Source: Paraburkholderia kururiensis
Lineage (GTDB): Bacteria; Pseudomonadota; Gammaproteobacteria; Burkholderiales; Burkholderiaceae
Reading direction: 5' to 3'
Assembly (NCBI RefSeq): GCF_034424375.1
Contig: NZ_CP139965.1
Span: 1,798,001 to 1,862,000 of the forward strand
Length of the DNA: 64,000 nucleotides
The notes beneath the pieces are model-generated. The model was given only the letters and a program-made list of their open reading frames with translations. It had not been told where the DNA came from and searched no databases. Positions 23,840 to 33,288 of this stretch are shown piece by piece. A program made the position numbers and the translations under genes. The stretch's first letter is position 1, and each line of letters opens with the position of its first letter.

Positions 23840-24979
23840 TCAGTTGCGGCTGCTGCGCGGCGTGCGCGTGGTGCCGGCCCACGGCGTGCGCACCACGCGT
23901 GCAGCCGTTTGCGCGCACGCCGTGAGGCTGGCGGCGGGCGGCGGGTAGGCGTCGCTGTCGGTATCGGACCACGGACGCGCATCGAGTGCCGCCGCGCTGC
24001 CCGCCGGATGCACCTGGGGCCGCAGGGCTTCTTCGAGCACCAGCGATTCCGTCGCGTCGGCGGGCGCGGCGCGCGTGACGGCTGCGGCGGCGTCCTTGCG
24101 CTGCACGACCGCGGCGAGCACGGCGACATGGCGCGGCGTCGCCGTGCGCATCACGGTCTCGGGCTCGTGCTGCGCGTTGTGCGATGGGTGCGAGTTGTGC
24201 GATTCGTGCGTGGCGTTGTGGCGTGCGGCGCCCGTGTCGTTCAGGCCGCTCGCCTCGTGCATCTCGTCCGTGGATTGCGCTGCCGCCGTCTCCGCGAGCT
24301 CGATGCGATAGCCGTGCGCGTACATCGTGCGCAGATGCACGCCGTGCGCGCCGTTGAGTTCGAGCTTCTTGCGCAGCTTGTAGATGTGCTGCTCGAGCGT
24401 GCGGCCCACGATGTCTTCCGAACTGCTCCACACCGCGCCCGCAATCTGGCGGCGGCTCACGTATTCGCCGGGACGCGAGAACAGCAGCCACGCGGTGGCG
24501 AATTCGCGCGACGTGAGGCGCACCGTATCGCCTGCCACGTGCACGACGCACGAGCGGCGGTCGAGCCGATAGACGCCGCATTCCAGGCGGTCGTCGGCGT
24601 CGGAAGGCTGAACGGGTTGGAAGCGGCGCAGCGCGAGATGCACGCGCAAGACGAGTTCGCGCGAGTCGATGGGAGAGAGCACGACGTCGTCGGCGCCCGC
24701 GTCGAAGGTGCGGGCAATGCTCGCGCGGTCGCCGCGCGCGCCCACCACGATGAGCGGAGCACGGCGGTCCGCATAGCAGGCGCGGCGCGCGAGCACGGGG
24801 CGCAGCGGGTTCACGCCGGTTTCGGCGTCGATCAGAATCGCACTGAAGTCTTCGCGATAGACGGCGCGGGCGAGCGTAACGTCGTCGGCGAACTGGCTGC
24901 AGGTGGCGCCGTCGGCCTCGAAACACTGACAGATCAACCTGAACAGCGCGGTGCTCCTCGTCATTACGGCTAGTTTCAT
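23840..24979 (-). CDS. hrpG: OmpR-family hrp regulator HrpG, with long C-terminal tail
   Basis: ATG 24979 follows GGAGGAAAA and gives 379 residues. Residues 1-120 form a receiver-like domain with a candidate phospho-acceptor Asp51 (SAILIDAETG). Residues 132-228 are an OmpR winged helix (TSREFATAWLLFSRPGEYVS, HIYKLRKKLE). This is the HrpG type that in Ralstonia and Xanthomonas relays plant or nutrient signals to hrpB/hrpX. A further 150 residues follow, low-complexity and His/Asn/Ser/Glu- then Ala-rich, which is unusual since known HrpG proteins end soon after the winged helix. It is convergent with hrcC and has a long AT-rich upstream region. Confidence 0.88.
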   Translation of the reverse strand: MKLAVMTRSTALFRLICQCFEADGATCSQFADDVTLARAVYREDFSAILIDAETGVNPLRPVLARRACYADRRAPLIVVGARGDRASIARTFDAGADDVVLSPIDSRELVLRVHLALRRFQPVQPSDADDRLECGVYRLDRRSCVVHVAGDTVRLTSREFATAWLLFSRPGEYVSRRQIAGAVWSSSEDIVGRTLEQHIYKLRKKLELNGAHGVHLRTMYAHGYRIELAETAAAQSTDEMHEASGLNDTGAARHNATHESHNSHPSHNAQHEPETVMRTATPRHVAVLAAVVQRKDAAAAVTRAAPADATESLVLEEALRPQVHPAGSAAALDARPWSDTDSDAYPPPAASLTACAQTAARVVRTPWAGTTRTPRSSRN

Positions 24980-25494
24980 TTTTCCTCCGGTTGTCCCTGT
25001 CGCCCGGCGTCCCCCTGCACTCGCACGCAATGCAAACCGTATCGAGACCGTAGCCGTCGCAGCGAATGATCGGAAGGTAGAGCGGCGAGTGTTTCAAGGC
25101 TGTAACGGTTTGTTTCATACCGATTGCCGAATGTCACCTTGGTAAGACCGGAGGAGACGTGACGAAAAATGCCTATGCGCGTTTCAACGCAATTCGCGCA
25201 ACGTTAACGGCAAAATCGATAGAAAATCGCGTCACGTAGATTTTGCGCCATTGCATGAAGCTTTCGGTCAATTCGACATGACATGCCGTCGGAGCCTCGC
25301 CGGACAAGCATTTCTATCAAATATTACGAATATGAAAGGATGGTTTAAGCTTATTGAGCTTTGTCCCATTCATTCGTACGCCATTTGCATAAACGCGGCA
25401 TCGGGGCGAAGTCGATATGCATAGCTTCTGCTGACACGCTATTGCCATATTCTGCAAAAGCGGCAGACGGGGAATGACTGCGTGATGCTGCCCG
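24980..25494. other. AT-rich non-coding region upstream of hrpG
   Basis: These 515 bases hold no gene I can support. The part from about 25150 to 25490 is visibly richer in A and T than anything else in the window (for example TATCAAATATTACGAATATG near 25315) and should contain the hrpG promoter on the minus strand. A putative 89-residue minus-strand frame at 25317-25586 has no family resemblance and runs into the next gene. Composition suggests regulatory or recently acquired DNA. Confidence 0.5.
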
Positions 25495-26247
25495 TCATTC
25501 GTGTGCCGCATTGCTTGCGCTTGCGGTCGCGCTTGCGCTTGCGGTCGCGGTCGCGCTGGCCGATACGCCGCTCGATGCCATTGCATGCGCGACGCTGATG
25601 CCAGGCTTGGGCGCGGGCCGCGTCACCGCATTGTCCGCGGAAGGCTCCGCGTTGCGATAGAACAGGTACGTGGCCGAATAAGGCACGAAGAGCGAGACGC
25701 CTTCCTGGCCGCACGCCGGGTCCGGCGGCATGCCGCCCGTGGTCTGCACGCGCTGGACCGAACTCGTGCGTGCAAAGCGGCCTTCGCCGCGCCGCTCGCC
25801 CGCATTGAAGCGTGCGACGAGCCGTTGCCAGGGCAGCGCGTTCGCGGCCACCACTTCCTCGCCCACGACGCGACCCACCACGTAGCTGCCGTCGTAGCCC
25901 ACGAAATAGCGGCCCGGCGCCACGGTGCCCACGCTGCGCCGTGCCGGGTCCACGAGCGTGGCGTCCGAACCCGTCGCGACCCACGTGAGCGTGTCGCCGT
26001 TGCGGCGGCACGTGTAGGTCGTGTCGCCTACGGCCGTCAGCACGTCCGCGAGCACTTCGTTGGGCGTGGCGCGCAGGGCTTCGGGCAGCGTGTCGTTGGC
26101 GGGCGGCATCTGCGCGGTGGGCGGCGTGGTGCAGGCCGCCACCATGGACGCGAGGCACGCGGGCACGACGAGGCGCATGCCGTGCAGGCGTGGGCGCGGG
26201 CACACGCGCGGAGCGACGGATTCGCAGGCAGCAGGCGATCTTTTCAT
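25495..26247 (-). CDS. DUF3455 family lipoprotein
   Basis: The 250-residue protein is of the DUF3455 type, with 'PPANDTLPEALRATPNEVL', 'GDTTYTCRRNGDTLTWVATG' and 'SSVQRVQTTGGMPPDPACG'. A lipoprotein signal (MRLVVPACLASMVAAC) with lipobox VAAC starts at an internal ATG (26178), which is probably the true start. The frame as given begins at 26247 with a 23-residue polar lead. The last 25 residues are an Ala/Ser/Thr repeat. The molecular function of the family is not known; it is found in secreted or surface proteins of fungi and proteobacteria. It stands alone between hrpG and mntH. Confidence 0.8.
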   Translation of the reverse strand: MKRSPAACESVAPRVCPRPRLHGMRLVVPACLASMVAACTTPPTAQMPPANDTLPEALRATPNEVLADVLTAVGDTTYTCRRNGDTLTWVATGSDATLVDPARRSVGTVAPGRYFVGYDGSYVVGRVVGEEVVAANALPWQRLVARFNAGERRGEGRFARTSSVQRVQTTGGMPPDPACGQEGVSLFVPYSATYLFYRNAEPSADNAVTRPAPKPGISVAHAMASSGVSASATATASASATASASNAAHE

Positions 26248-26413
26248 GGACGGTGGGTTCGCAGGTCGGTCATGCCCTGAACGCCCGCGTGAGAGAAATC
26301 CCAGGCGCAGGCTGACGTGTGAGAGCTTGAATGAGACCCGAAACGCGAACCGCCCATGCGGACCGATCCGAACTCCTGAACGCCCGCGCGCAATGAGACA
26401 AGCCGCGAGCGCT

Positions 26414-27745
26414 TCACGCGGCCGGCAGCCCCGGCACCGGTACGCCGAAGACGTGCAGCAGCAGAACGGCGTTGAGCGCGAGCACGACGACGGTGGCAAG
26501 CGCCGCAACCATCGTCATGAAGCGGCTGTTCACGAAGGGCCCCATGACGGCGCGGCGGCTCGTGAAGATCACGAGCGCGATCATCGGCACGGGCAGCGCG
26601 AAGCTCAGCGCCACCTGGCTGTAGACGAGGGCATCGGTGACGTTCACGCCCGCCGCGACAACCGCGAATGCGGGCGCCATCGTCACGACGCGGCGCAGCC
26701 ACACGGGAATGCGATAGCCCGTGAAGCCCTGCATGATGATCTGCCCGGCCAGCGTGCCCACGGCGGAACTCGACATGCCCGAAGCGAGCAGCGAGACGAG
26801 AAACACCACGCCCGCTCCGGCCCCGAAGAGCGGCGTGAGCGTGTGGAACGCCGCGCCGATTTCGGCCACGTCGCGGTGCCCGGCATGAAACGCCCCCGAT
26901 GCCATGATCACCATCGCCATGTTGACGAGCCCCGCGAGCGAGAGCGCGACGATGACCTCGCGGTTGGAATAGCGTACGAGCTGGCGGCGCCCGGCGTCGT
27001 CGCGGGCCGGCGCGCGGGCTTGCATGAGTCCGGAGTGCAGATAGATGGCGTGCGGCATGACCGTGGCGCCCAGCATGGCCACGGCAATCGCGAGCGCGCC
27101 CGAGTCCGGCAACTGCGGCACGAATGCGCCTCGAGCGGCGGCGCCCAGATCGACGGGTACGATCATCAGTTCCACCACGTACGAAAGCGCAATGGCCGCA
27201 ATCAGCGCGCCGATGATCAGTTCGACGGGCCGAAAGCCGCGCCGCTCGGCGCTCAGAATCGCGAACGTCACCACGGCGGTCACGGCCATGCCCACGAGCA
27301 GCGGCAGATGAAAGAGCAGCGAGAGCCCGATGGCGCCGCCCAGAAACTCGGCGAGGTCGGTGGCCATGGCCGCCACTTCGCTCACGCCCCACATCGCATA
27401 GACGACGGGCCGCGGGAAGTGGTCGCGCGACATCTCGGCGAGATTGCGGTTCGTCACGATGCCGAGCCTCGCCGAAAGCGCCTGGAACAGCATGGCGATG
27501 ACGTTCGCCGCCAGCACGACCCAGAGCAGCGCGTAGCCGTAGCGCGCGCCGGCTTGCAGGTTGGTGGCGAAGTTGCCGGGGTCCATGTAGGCGATGGACG
27601 CCACCACGGCCGGCCCCGCGAAGAGCAGCATCGAGCGCAGGCCGCGGCTCTGCCCCGCGAGCGCCTCGCCGATGGCGAGCGTGGTGCGCTGCGTGAGCCC
27701 GGGCTTGATGCCGGGCCGGGCGGGTCGTGCTGCGGGAGTGCCCAT
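26414..27745 (-). CDS. mntH: NRAMP-family Mn2+/H+ symporter MntH
   Basis: The 443-residue inner-membrane protein carries the NRAMP signatures. These are the TM1 motif 'IAYMDPGNFATNLQAGARYG' with its metal-binding Asp and Asn, 'AAMATDLAEFLGGAIGL' in the third-to-fourth helix region, and a TM6 motif 'LGATVMPHAIYLHSGL' with the metal-binding Met and His. About eleven helices are predicted. It imports manganese (and some iron) with protons, supporting oxidative-stress defence. It may be linked in function with the nearby superoxide dismutase. No obvious MntR site was picked out in the 271-base upstream gap. Confidence 0.95.
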   Translation of the reverse strand: MGTPAARPARPGIKPGLTQRTTLAIGEALAGQSRGLRSMLLFAGPAVVASIAYMDPGNFATNLQAGARYGYALLWVVLAANVIAMLFQALSARLGIVTNRNLAEMSRDHFPRPVVYAMWGVSEVAAMATDLAEFLGGAIGLSLLFHLPLLVGMAVTAVVTFAILSAERRGFRPVELIIGALIAAIALSYVVELMIVPVDLGAAARGAFVPQLPDSGALAIAVAMLGATVMPHAIYLHSGLMQARAPARDDAGRRQLVRYSNREVIVALSLAGLVNMAMVIMASGAFHAGHRDVAEIGAAFHTLTPLFGAGAGVVFLVSLLASGMSSSAVGTLAGQIIMQGFTGYRIPVWLRRVVTMAPAFAVVAAGVNVTDALVYSQVALSFALPVPMIALVIFTSRRAVMGPFVNSRFMTMVAALATVVVLALNAVLLLHVFGVPVPGLPAA

Positions 27746-27995
27746 CGCGTGAACCTCGTCTTGAACTCAATGTGCCTCGAAGTGGCAAGACTGGTGCCTG
27801 ATTATCCTGCGCGGCTCGCGAGCGTGCAGGCAGCGTCCGCGTATGCGCGCGGCGCCTTGCTGGCAGGGGTCGAGGCGCGACGGCGCCGCTATGGGCGATG
27901 CGGTGCGCGTCGCGCTCGTGACCGGTGACGCCGTGCAAAAAGAACAATCGACCGTGGCGTCCCGGCAGGGGGCTTCGACATGGCGGCTTCGATAT

Positions 27996-28023
27996 CGCCG
28001 CTTCAATACCGCCGCTTCAATAC
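27996..28023. repeat. Two tandem 14-bp units at the lhr stop codon
   Basis: cgccgcttcaatac occurs twice without a gap (27996-28009 and 28010-28023), partly overlapping the end of lhr. The TATTGA that ends lhr is thereby duplicated immediately downstream. It looks like a simple local duplication. Confidence 0.7.
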
Positions 28024-31000
28024 CGCTGCGCGAGGCGCATGCGCATCTGGTTCTTCGTGGTGGGGTCGAAGTCGCCGAGATAATCGAAGCTGCCGGCCAC
28101 GAGCGTCGCCACGGGCACGCCGTCGCGAAACAGCACGCGATTGCCCGCCACCGCCGGCACTTTCTCGCCGGCCAGCACGGTGCCCACGAGGTTCAGCGGG
28201 TCCGTGGCCGCAATGGAGACGAGCACGCCGTCGTCGGCATGGCGGCGCACCTCGCGCAGCAGCGGAATGGCTTCGGGCAGCGCGAACTGTTCGCCGGAGA
28301 GTCCTTCGATGAACCGTCCGCCGCGCACGTGGCCGCGTGCCTCCATGCGATGCAGCACGCGCAGCAGGTCGCGCCACGGCGGCAGCCAGGGCGCCTCGCG
28401 TGCGAGCAGCTGCCAGAACACCACGCCATAGCGGCGCAGCAGCGTGATAGCGACGTGTTCGAGCACCTCGGGCTCGGTCTGCGGTTTGCGGGCAAGCGTT
28501 GCGCTGTCCGTGCTTTCGCTCTGCGCTGTGGCCGCAGTGGCCGCCGTAGATGCCGCCGGACGCCGCAGCAGCGCCCAGCGGCCCGCGTCCTCCATGCCGC
28601 CGATCAGCGCGCCTGCGCCGCGAGGCCGTCGGCTGCCGTAATAGGCGTTGCGTTTCGCCACGGGCTTGATGAGCGCGCGCAGGCCGGCAAAGCCGTCCGC
28701 GTTCGCCAGCCCCGCGGCCACGAGTTCGCCCAGCGCGTTTTCCAGTTCCACGGGCAGCAGATGCGCGTGCTGCGCGAGTTCGTCGAAGAACATCGCGCCG
28801 TGTTGCGCGAGCAGGTCATGCACGCGTTGCGCGCGTGCCGAGAGTTCGCCGTCCGCTTCGCCGACCAGCGTTTGCCAGTGTTGCAGATGCCGCCGCGGCA
28901 GCAGCACGACGGGCGTGGCGCGCACGGGGCCCGCCGCCGTGCGTGCCCGTGCGCCGAGCCGCGCCCACACCACCTTGCCCGCGCGGCACAGTTCGTCGAG
29001 CCAGGTGATCGAGTAGTCCTTCACGCGCGCGGGCAGGATGTCTTCTTCCCACGCGCCCGCCGCGGCTTCCCAGCCTTCGAACTGGTCGAGCACGGCGGCG
29101 AGCGCATCGCGGCCTTCCACGCGTGTAGAAGGGCTCACGTGCTGCCATTCGAACAAGAAGCGCATGAAGTCGTGGCGCTGCACAGGCTCGATCTCGCGCC
29201 GCAGCCGCCGCACGGTGTAGCGATGAATGCGCGCGAGCAGGTGCCGCTCGCACCACTCGTCTTCAAGCGCGCCGGGCGTGAAGCGGCCGCGCATCACGTA
29301 GCCTTCGGCTTCGAGCTTCGTCAGCGCGAGCGCGACGGCCGACGCCGGCAGCGCGAGCGACCGCGCGATCACGGGCACCGGCTGCGGCCCGAAGCCCGTG
29401 AGCCGCGCACGGATCACTTCGACGAGCGCGTCTTCTTCGTGCCACGGCGCATCGTGGCCCGCGGGCGGCCGCAGCGCGGGCTCGCACGGCGCCTGCGGGT
29501 AGAGCGCTTCGAGGCAGGTGAGGCGCTCCACGGGCACCCAGAGCGCGTCGCCGAGCGCCACTTTCATGCGCGTGGCGCGGCCCGCCCCGGCGAGCGCAGC
29601 GAGGCACGCGGACCAGCCGTCGCATTGCCCGGCCTCGCGTTCGTTGATGCAGGCAAGACTCATCAGCGCCTCGTGCATCTCGTCGGCGTTGCGCACGAGC
29701 GGCCAGGCTTCGGCCGCCACGCTCCGGATGGCGTCGGCATCGAGTGCGCCCAGGTCGTCGGCGGATTCGGGGTCGGTCCAGCGGCGGCTCAGCACGGCCT
29801 GCGTGCGGCGTTCTTCGAGCGGCGCGTCGTCGAGGAACGCGTAGGGCCGCGCGCTGAGAATTTCGGCGGCGAGCGGCGACGGCGCGGGCAGGTCGCGCGC
29901 GACGAGCTTCACTTCGCCCGCCTCGATGCGGCGCAGAAGGCGCAGCCAGCCGTCGGTGTCCATGGCGTCGTGCAGGCAGTCGTCCACGGTCTGGTTCACG
30001 AGCGGATGATCGGGCAACTCGCGCTCGCCCACGATGTTTTCGAGGCACGCCACCTGGTCCGGAAACACGGCCGCGAGCAGGTCTTCGCTGCGCATGCGCT
30101 GGATGGGCGTCGGCGTCTTGCCCCCGCCCGTCTGGCGCGGCAACGCGAGCGACGTGGTGGCGTTCCAGCGCCAGCGCACGCCGAAGAGCGGCGCGTCAAG
30201 CAGCGCCTGAATCAGGATGTGTTCGGCCGAAGTGGAACGCAGATAGCGCCACACTTCGTCCAGCACGAAGCTGTGGCTGCCCGTGAGCGAGAGGATGATC
30301 GCGTCTTCAGTGGCGGCGGCCTGCAGTTCGAAGTTGAAGCTGCGGCAAAAGCGCTTGCGCAGCGCAAGGCCCCACGCGCGATTGATGCGGCTGCCGAACG
30401 GCGCGTGAATGACGAGTTGCATGCCGCCCGATTCGTCGAAGAAGCGCTCCATGACGAGCGTGTGCTGCGTGGGCAACACGGTGAGCGCGGCCCGCGCGCG
30501 GGCCAGGTACTCGACGATCTGACGCGCGGCGCCTTCGTTCAGGCCCAGCGTGGAGACGAGCCAGCCGATGGCGGGCGCGAGCGCAGTGGCGCGGTGGTCG
30601 GCGTGCGCGTCATTGGCTCGCTCGCTACCATCGGCACCTTCGTCGACTTCATCGCTTTCATCACCTTCAGCGTGAGGCTCTGCCGCCGCGAGCCTGTGCT
30701 CGACTTCCTCGCGCAGCCGCGCGACGGCGGCTGAGAGTTCGTCGCTGCGCCCCGGCGCCTCGCCCAGCCAGAACGGGATGTTGGGCGGCTGGCCCTGGGC
30801 GTCTTCCACGCGCACGCGGCCCGCCTCCACACGCAGAATCCGGTACGACGCGTTGCCCAGCTGGAACACGTCGCCCGCGAGGCTTTCCACCGCGAAGTCC
30901 TCGTTCACGGTGCCGATGTTGACGCCCTGCGGTTCGAGCAGCACGGCGTAGTCGGCGTTGTCGGGAATCGTGCCGCCTGAGGTGAGGGCCACGAGCCGGC

Positions 31001-32822
31001 TGCCGCGCCGCCCGCGCAGCGTGCGGCTTACGGCGTCGCGATGCAGCCACGCGCCGCGCACGCCGTGACGCCCGGTGTAGCCCTCGGCGAGCATGCGCAG
31101 CACCGCATCGTACTGTTCGCGCGTAAGCGTCGCGTAGGGCGCTGCGTGGCGCAGGCGTTCGAACAGCGCGTCCTCGTTCCACTCGGCGGCCGCGACTTCG
31201 GCCACGATCTGCTGCGCGAGCACGTCGAGCGGCGCATGCGGCATGACGAGCCGGTCCAGTTCGTTGCGGCGCACGCAGTCCAGAATCGCGGCGCATTCGA
31301 TCAGATCGTCGCGCGACGTGGGAAAGAGCCGGCCTTTGGGCACCGCGCCCACCTGGTGGCCCGAGCGCCCCACGCGTTGCAGGAACGCCGCGATGGTGCG
31401 CGGCGAACCGATCTGGCACACCAGATCCACGTCGCCGATATCGATGCCCAGTTCCAGCGACGCCGTGGCCACCAGCACGCGCAACGCGCCCGCCTTGAGC
31501 CGCTGTTCGGCGTCGAAGCGATGCTCTTTCGCGAGACTGCCGTGGTGCGCGGCGACGGCTTCCTTGCCGAGCCGGTCGGTGAGATGGCGCGCGACGCGCT
31601 CGGCCATGCGGCGCGTGTTCACGAACACGAGCGTGGTGCGGTGCTGCGCGACGAGTTCGGCGAGGCGGTCGTAGACGCGCTCCCACACGTCGTTGGCCAT
31701 GACGGCTTCGAGCGGCTCGGGCGGAATCTCGATGGCGAGATCGCGTTCGCGCACGTGGCCCACGTCGACGATGGCGCAGTCGATGGGGTGGCCTTCGGGG
31801 TCGAGCGGGAGGTCGGCGGTGGTGCTGGGGTCGGCTTTTGCACCGCGGCGGATAGTGCGGGCCGTGCGGTCTGCGCGCCGTGGGGCGGGCGCGTTCACGC
31901 TTGTATTGAGGCTTGCATTGAGACTCGTATCGCGGCTCGTATTGCGGCTGGTGTCGAGGCTTGCGTCGCGCTCCGTCTTGCTGCCTGCTTCGGCGACGTG
32001 CCCGGCTGCCGCGGCGCTGCCCACCAGAAAACGCGCCACAGTCGTGATGGGCTTTTGCGTGGCCGACAGCCCGATACGCGGAAGAGGCCGGCCGCACAGC
32101 GCATCGAGGCGCTCCAGGCTCAACGCGAGATGGCAGCCGCGCTTGTTGCCGGCGAGCGCGTGAATTTCGTCGACGATCACCGTGCGCACCGTGGAAAGCA
32201 TCGCTCGCCCCGAGGCGGAGCCGAGCAGCACGTAGAGCGATTCGGGCGTCGTAACGAGGATGTGCGGCGCGCGCTTGCGCACGGCGGTGCGTTCCTGCTG
32301 CGAGGTGTCGCCGGTGCGCACGGCGGTGCGAATCTCCACGGGCGGCAGGCCGCGCTGCGCGAGTTCGTCGGCGATGCCGGCGAGCGGCGCTTCCAGGTTG
32401 AGCCGGATGTCGTTGGAGAGCGCCTTGAGCGGCGACACGTACACGACGAGCGTGGCGTCGGGCAGGGCGGCGGCTGCGGGGTTGTCGGCGGCGTCGGGAG
32501 TCGCGGCCGGATCGGTTGGCTTCGCAGACGCGGTCTTTGTCGGACGCTGCGCAGCCTTAGCCGCAGGCGGCACTGCCTTAACCGAAGGCTGCGTCGCATT
32601 CGCGAGCCCTTCGCGCACGAGTTCGTCGATGGCCGAGAGGAACGCCGTGAGCGTCTTGCCCGAGCCCGTGGGCGCGGCCACCAGCGTGGAACGTCCGCTG
32701 CGGATGAGCGGCCACGCCGCGGCCTGCGCCGCGGTGGGCGCCGCGAAGCGCTTGCGAAACCAGCCGGCCACCGCGGGGTGGAAGCCGGCGAGCGCGTCGG
32801 CGGGAGCGGGACGAGAGTTCAT
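28017..32822 (-). CDS. lhr: Lhr-type large ATP-dependent helicase
   Basis: ATG 32822 gives 1601 residues, near the size of E. coli Lhr (1538). Walker A 'LVAAPTGSGKT' lies at about 48-57 and the DEIHAL box at about 200. Helicase motifs IV-VI include 'LVFVNTRRMAERVARHLTD', 'LVATASLELGIDIGDVDLV' and 'QRVGRSGHQ'. Then come the winged-helix and Lhr-core domains and a C-terminal HTH-rich extension. Lhr unwinds DNA and DNA:RNA hybrids and is linked to repair. Ala/Pro-rich low-complexity inserts near residues 75-110 and 280-320 are variable linkers. It stands alone between mntH and the reductase. An upstream in-frame extension to 33110 is repetitive and unlikely to be coding. Confidence 0.95.
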   Translation of the reverse strand: MNSRPAPADALAGFHPAVAGWFRKRFAAPTAAQAAAWPLIRSGRSTLVAAPTGSGKTLTAFLSAIDELVREGLANATQPSVKAVPPAAKAAQRPTKTASAKPTDPAATPDAADNPAAAALPDATLVVYVSPLKALSNDIRLNLEAPLAGIADELAQRGLPPVEIRTAVRTGDTSQQERTAVRKRAPHILVTTPESLYVLLGSASGRAMLSTVRTVIVDEIHALAGNKRGCHLALSLERLDALCGRPLPRIGLSATQKPITTVARFLVGSAAAAGHVAEAGSKTERDASLDTSRNTSRDTSLNASLNTSVNAPAPRRADRTARTIRRGAKADPSTTADLPLDPEGHPIDCAIVDVGHVRERDLAIEIPPEPLEAVMANDVWERVYDRLAELVAQHRTTLVFVNTRRMAERVARHLTDRLGKEAVAAHHGSLAKEHRFDAEQRLKAGALRVLVATASLELGIDIGDVDLVCQIGSPRTIAAFLQRVGRSGHQVGAVPKGRLFPTSRDDLIECAAILDCVRRNELDRLVMPHAPLDVLAQQIVAEVAAAEWNEDALFERLRHAAPYATLTREQYDAVLRMLAEGYTGRHGVRGAWLHRDAVSRTLRGRRGSRLVALTSGGTIPDNADYAVLLEPQGVNIGTVNEDFAVESLAGDVFQLGNASYRILRVEAGRVRVEDAQGQPPNIPFWLGEAPGRSDELSAAVARLREEVEHRLAAAEPHAEGDESDEVDEGADGSERANDAHADHRATALAPAIGWLVSTLGLNEGAARQIVEYLARARAALTVLPTQHTLVMERFFDESGGMQLVIHAPFGSRINRAWGLALRKRFCRSFNFELQAAATEDAIILSLTGSHSFVLDEVWRYLRSTSAEHILIQALLDAPLFGVRWRWNATTSLALPRQTGGGKTPTPIQRMRSEDLLAAVFPDQVACLENIVGERELPDHPLVNQTVDDCLHDAMDTDGWLRLLRRIEAGEVKLVARDLPAPSPLAAEILSARPYAFLDDAPLEERRTQAVLSRRWTDPESADDLGALDADAIRSVAAEAWPLVRNADEMHEALMSLACINEREAGQCDGWSACLAALAGAGRATRMKVALGDALWVPVERLTCLEALYPQAPCEPALRPPAGHDAPWHEEDALVEVIRARLTGFGPQPVPVIARSLALPASAVALALTKLEAEGYVMRGRFTPGALEDEWCERHLLARIHRYTVRRLRREIEPVQRHDFMRFLFEWQHVSPSTRVEGRDALAAVLDQFEGWEAAAGAWEEDILPARVKDYSITWLDELCRAGKVVWARLGARARTAAGPVRATPVVLLPRRHLQHWQTLVGEADGELSARAQRVHDLLAQHGAMFFDELAQHAHLLPVELENALGELVAAGLANADGFAGLRALIKPVAKRNAYYGSRRPRGAGALIGGMEDAGRWALLRRPAASTAATAATAQSESTDSATLARKPQTEPEVLEHVAITLLRRYGVVFWQLLAREAPWLPPWRDLLRVLHRMEARGHVRGGRFIEGLSGEQFALPEAIPLLREVRRHADDGVLVSIAATDPLNLVGTVLAGEKVPAVAGNRVLFRDGVPVATLVAGSFDYLGDFDPTTKNQMRMRLAQRY

Positions 32823-33288
32823 GGTCGCGTAGTTGGGGATGCGGCTCGCGATATCCAATGCCGCTGCTATGGCCCTTGTTTGCGTTCGGCGCGTGGTGTG
32901 CGTGGCGCTTGCATGCAAACGCGCCGTGCGGCCTTGCGCGTGCGTCACGCCGAGCGTGCGCTGCGCAGGCCCCGAAAAACAAGTCGAAAAGAGTCTCGCA
33001 GGTTTTGCGAGCCGCTGCCAGGGGCGCCCTGCCGCTTGCTGTGCTTCGATGCCGGCGGCGCTTTCGCTGCTTCGGCGCTTTGGGTGCTTTCGCTGCTTTC
33101 GTTGCTTCATTGCTTCGGGCGCTTTCGCCGCATCCGTCCCTTCTGCGCGTCACGCCCGCCGTCTCCGCTCCTGACCATCGCCTTTCAGCCTGCCCGGTGC
33201 TCTGCGCGTCGCGCGGGCCTGCAGTATGCTCGGTTGCTCCGCGGGTGTTCGGTTGTTCATTTCCTCCCTTCCACCATGGAGTCCTACG
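32823..33288. other. Intergenic region between lhr and the aldo/keto reductase
   Basis: No gene is supported in these 466 bases between divergent genes. From about 33055 to 33130 the sequence is a degenerate repeat of words like GCTTTCGCTGCTTC. The remainder should hold the two promoters, but no clear -35/-10 pair or operator was identified. Confidence 0.5.

Noticed and set aside
26021..27928. 635-residue open frame on the plus strand
   Set aside because: It is antisense to mntH and the DUF3455 gene, both with strong family signatures on the other strand.
32823..33110. N-terminal extension of the Lhr helicase by 96 residues
   Set aside because: The stretch is repetitive and Lys/Gln/Arg-rich, lacks a ribosome binding site, and the normal helicase N-terminus begins at ATG 32822.
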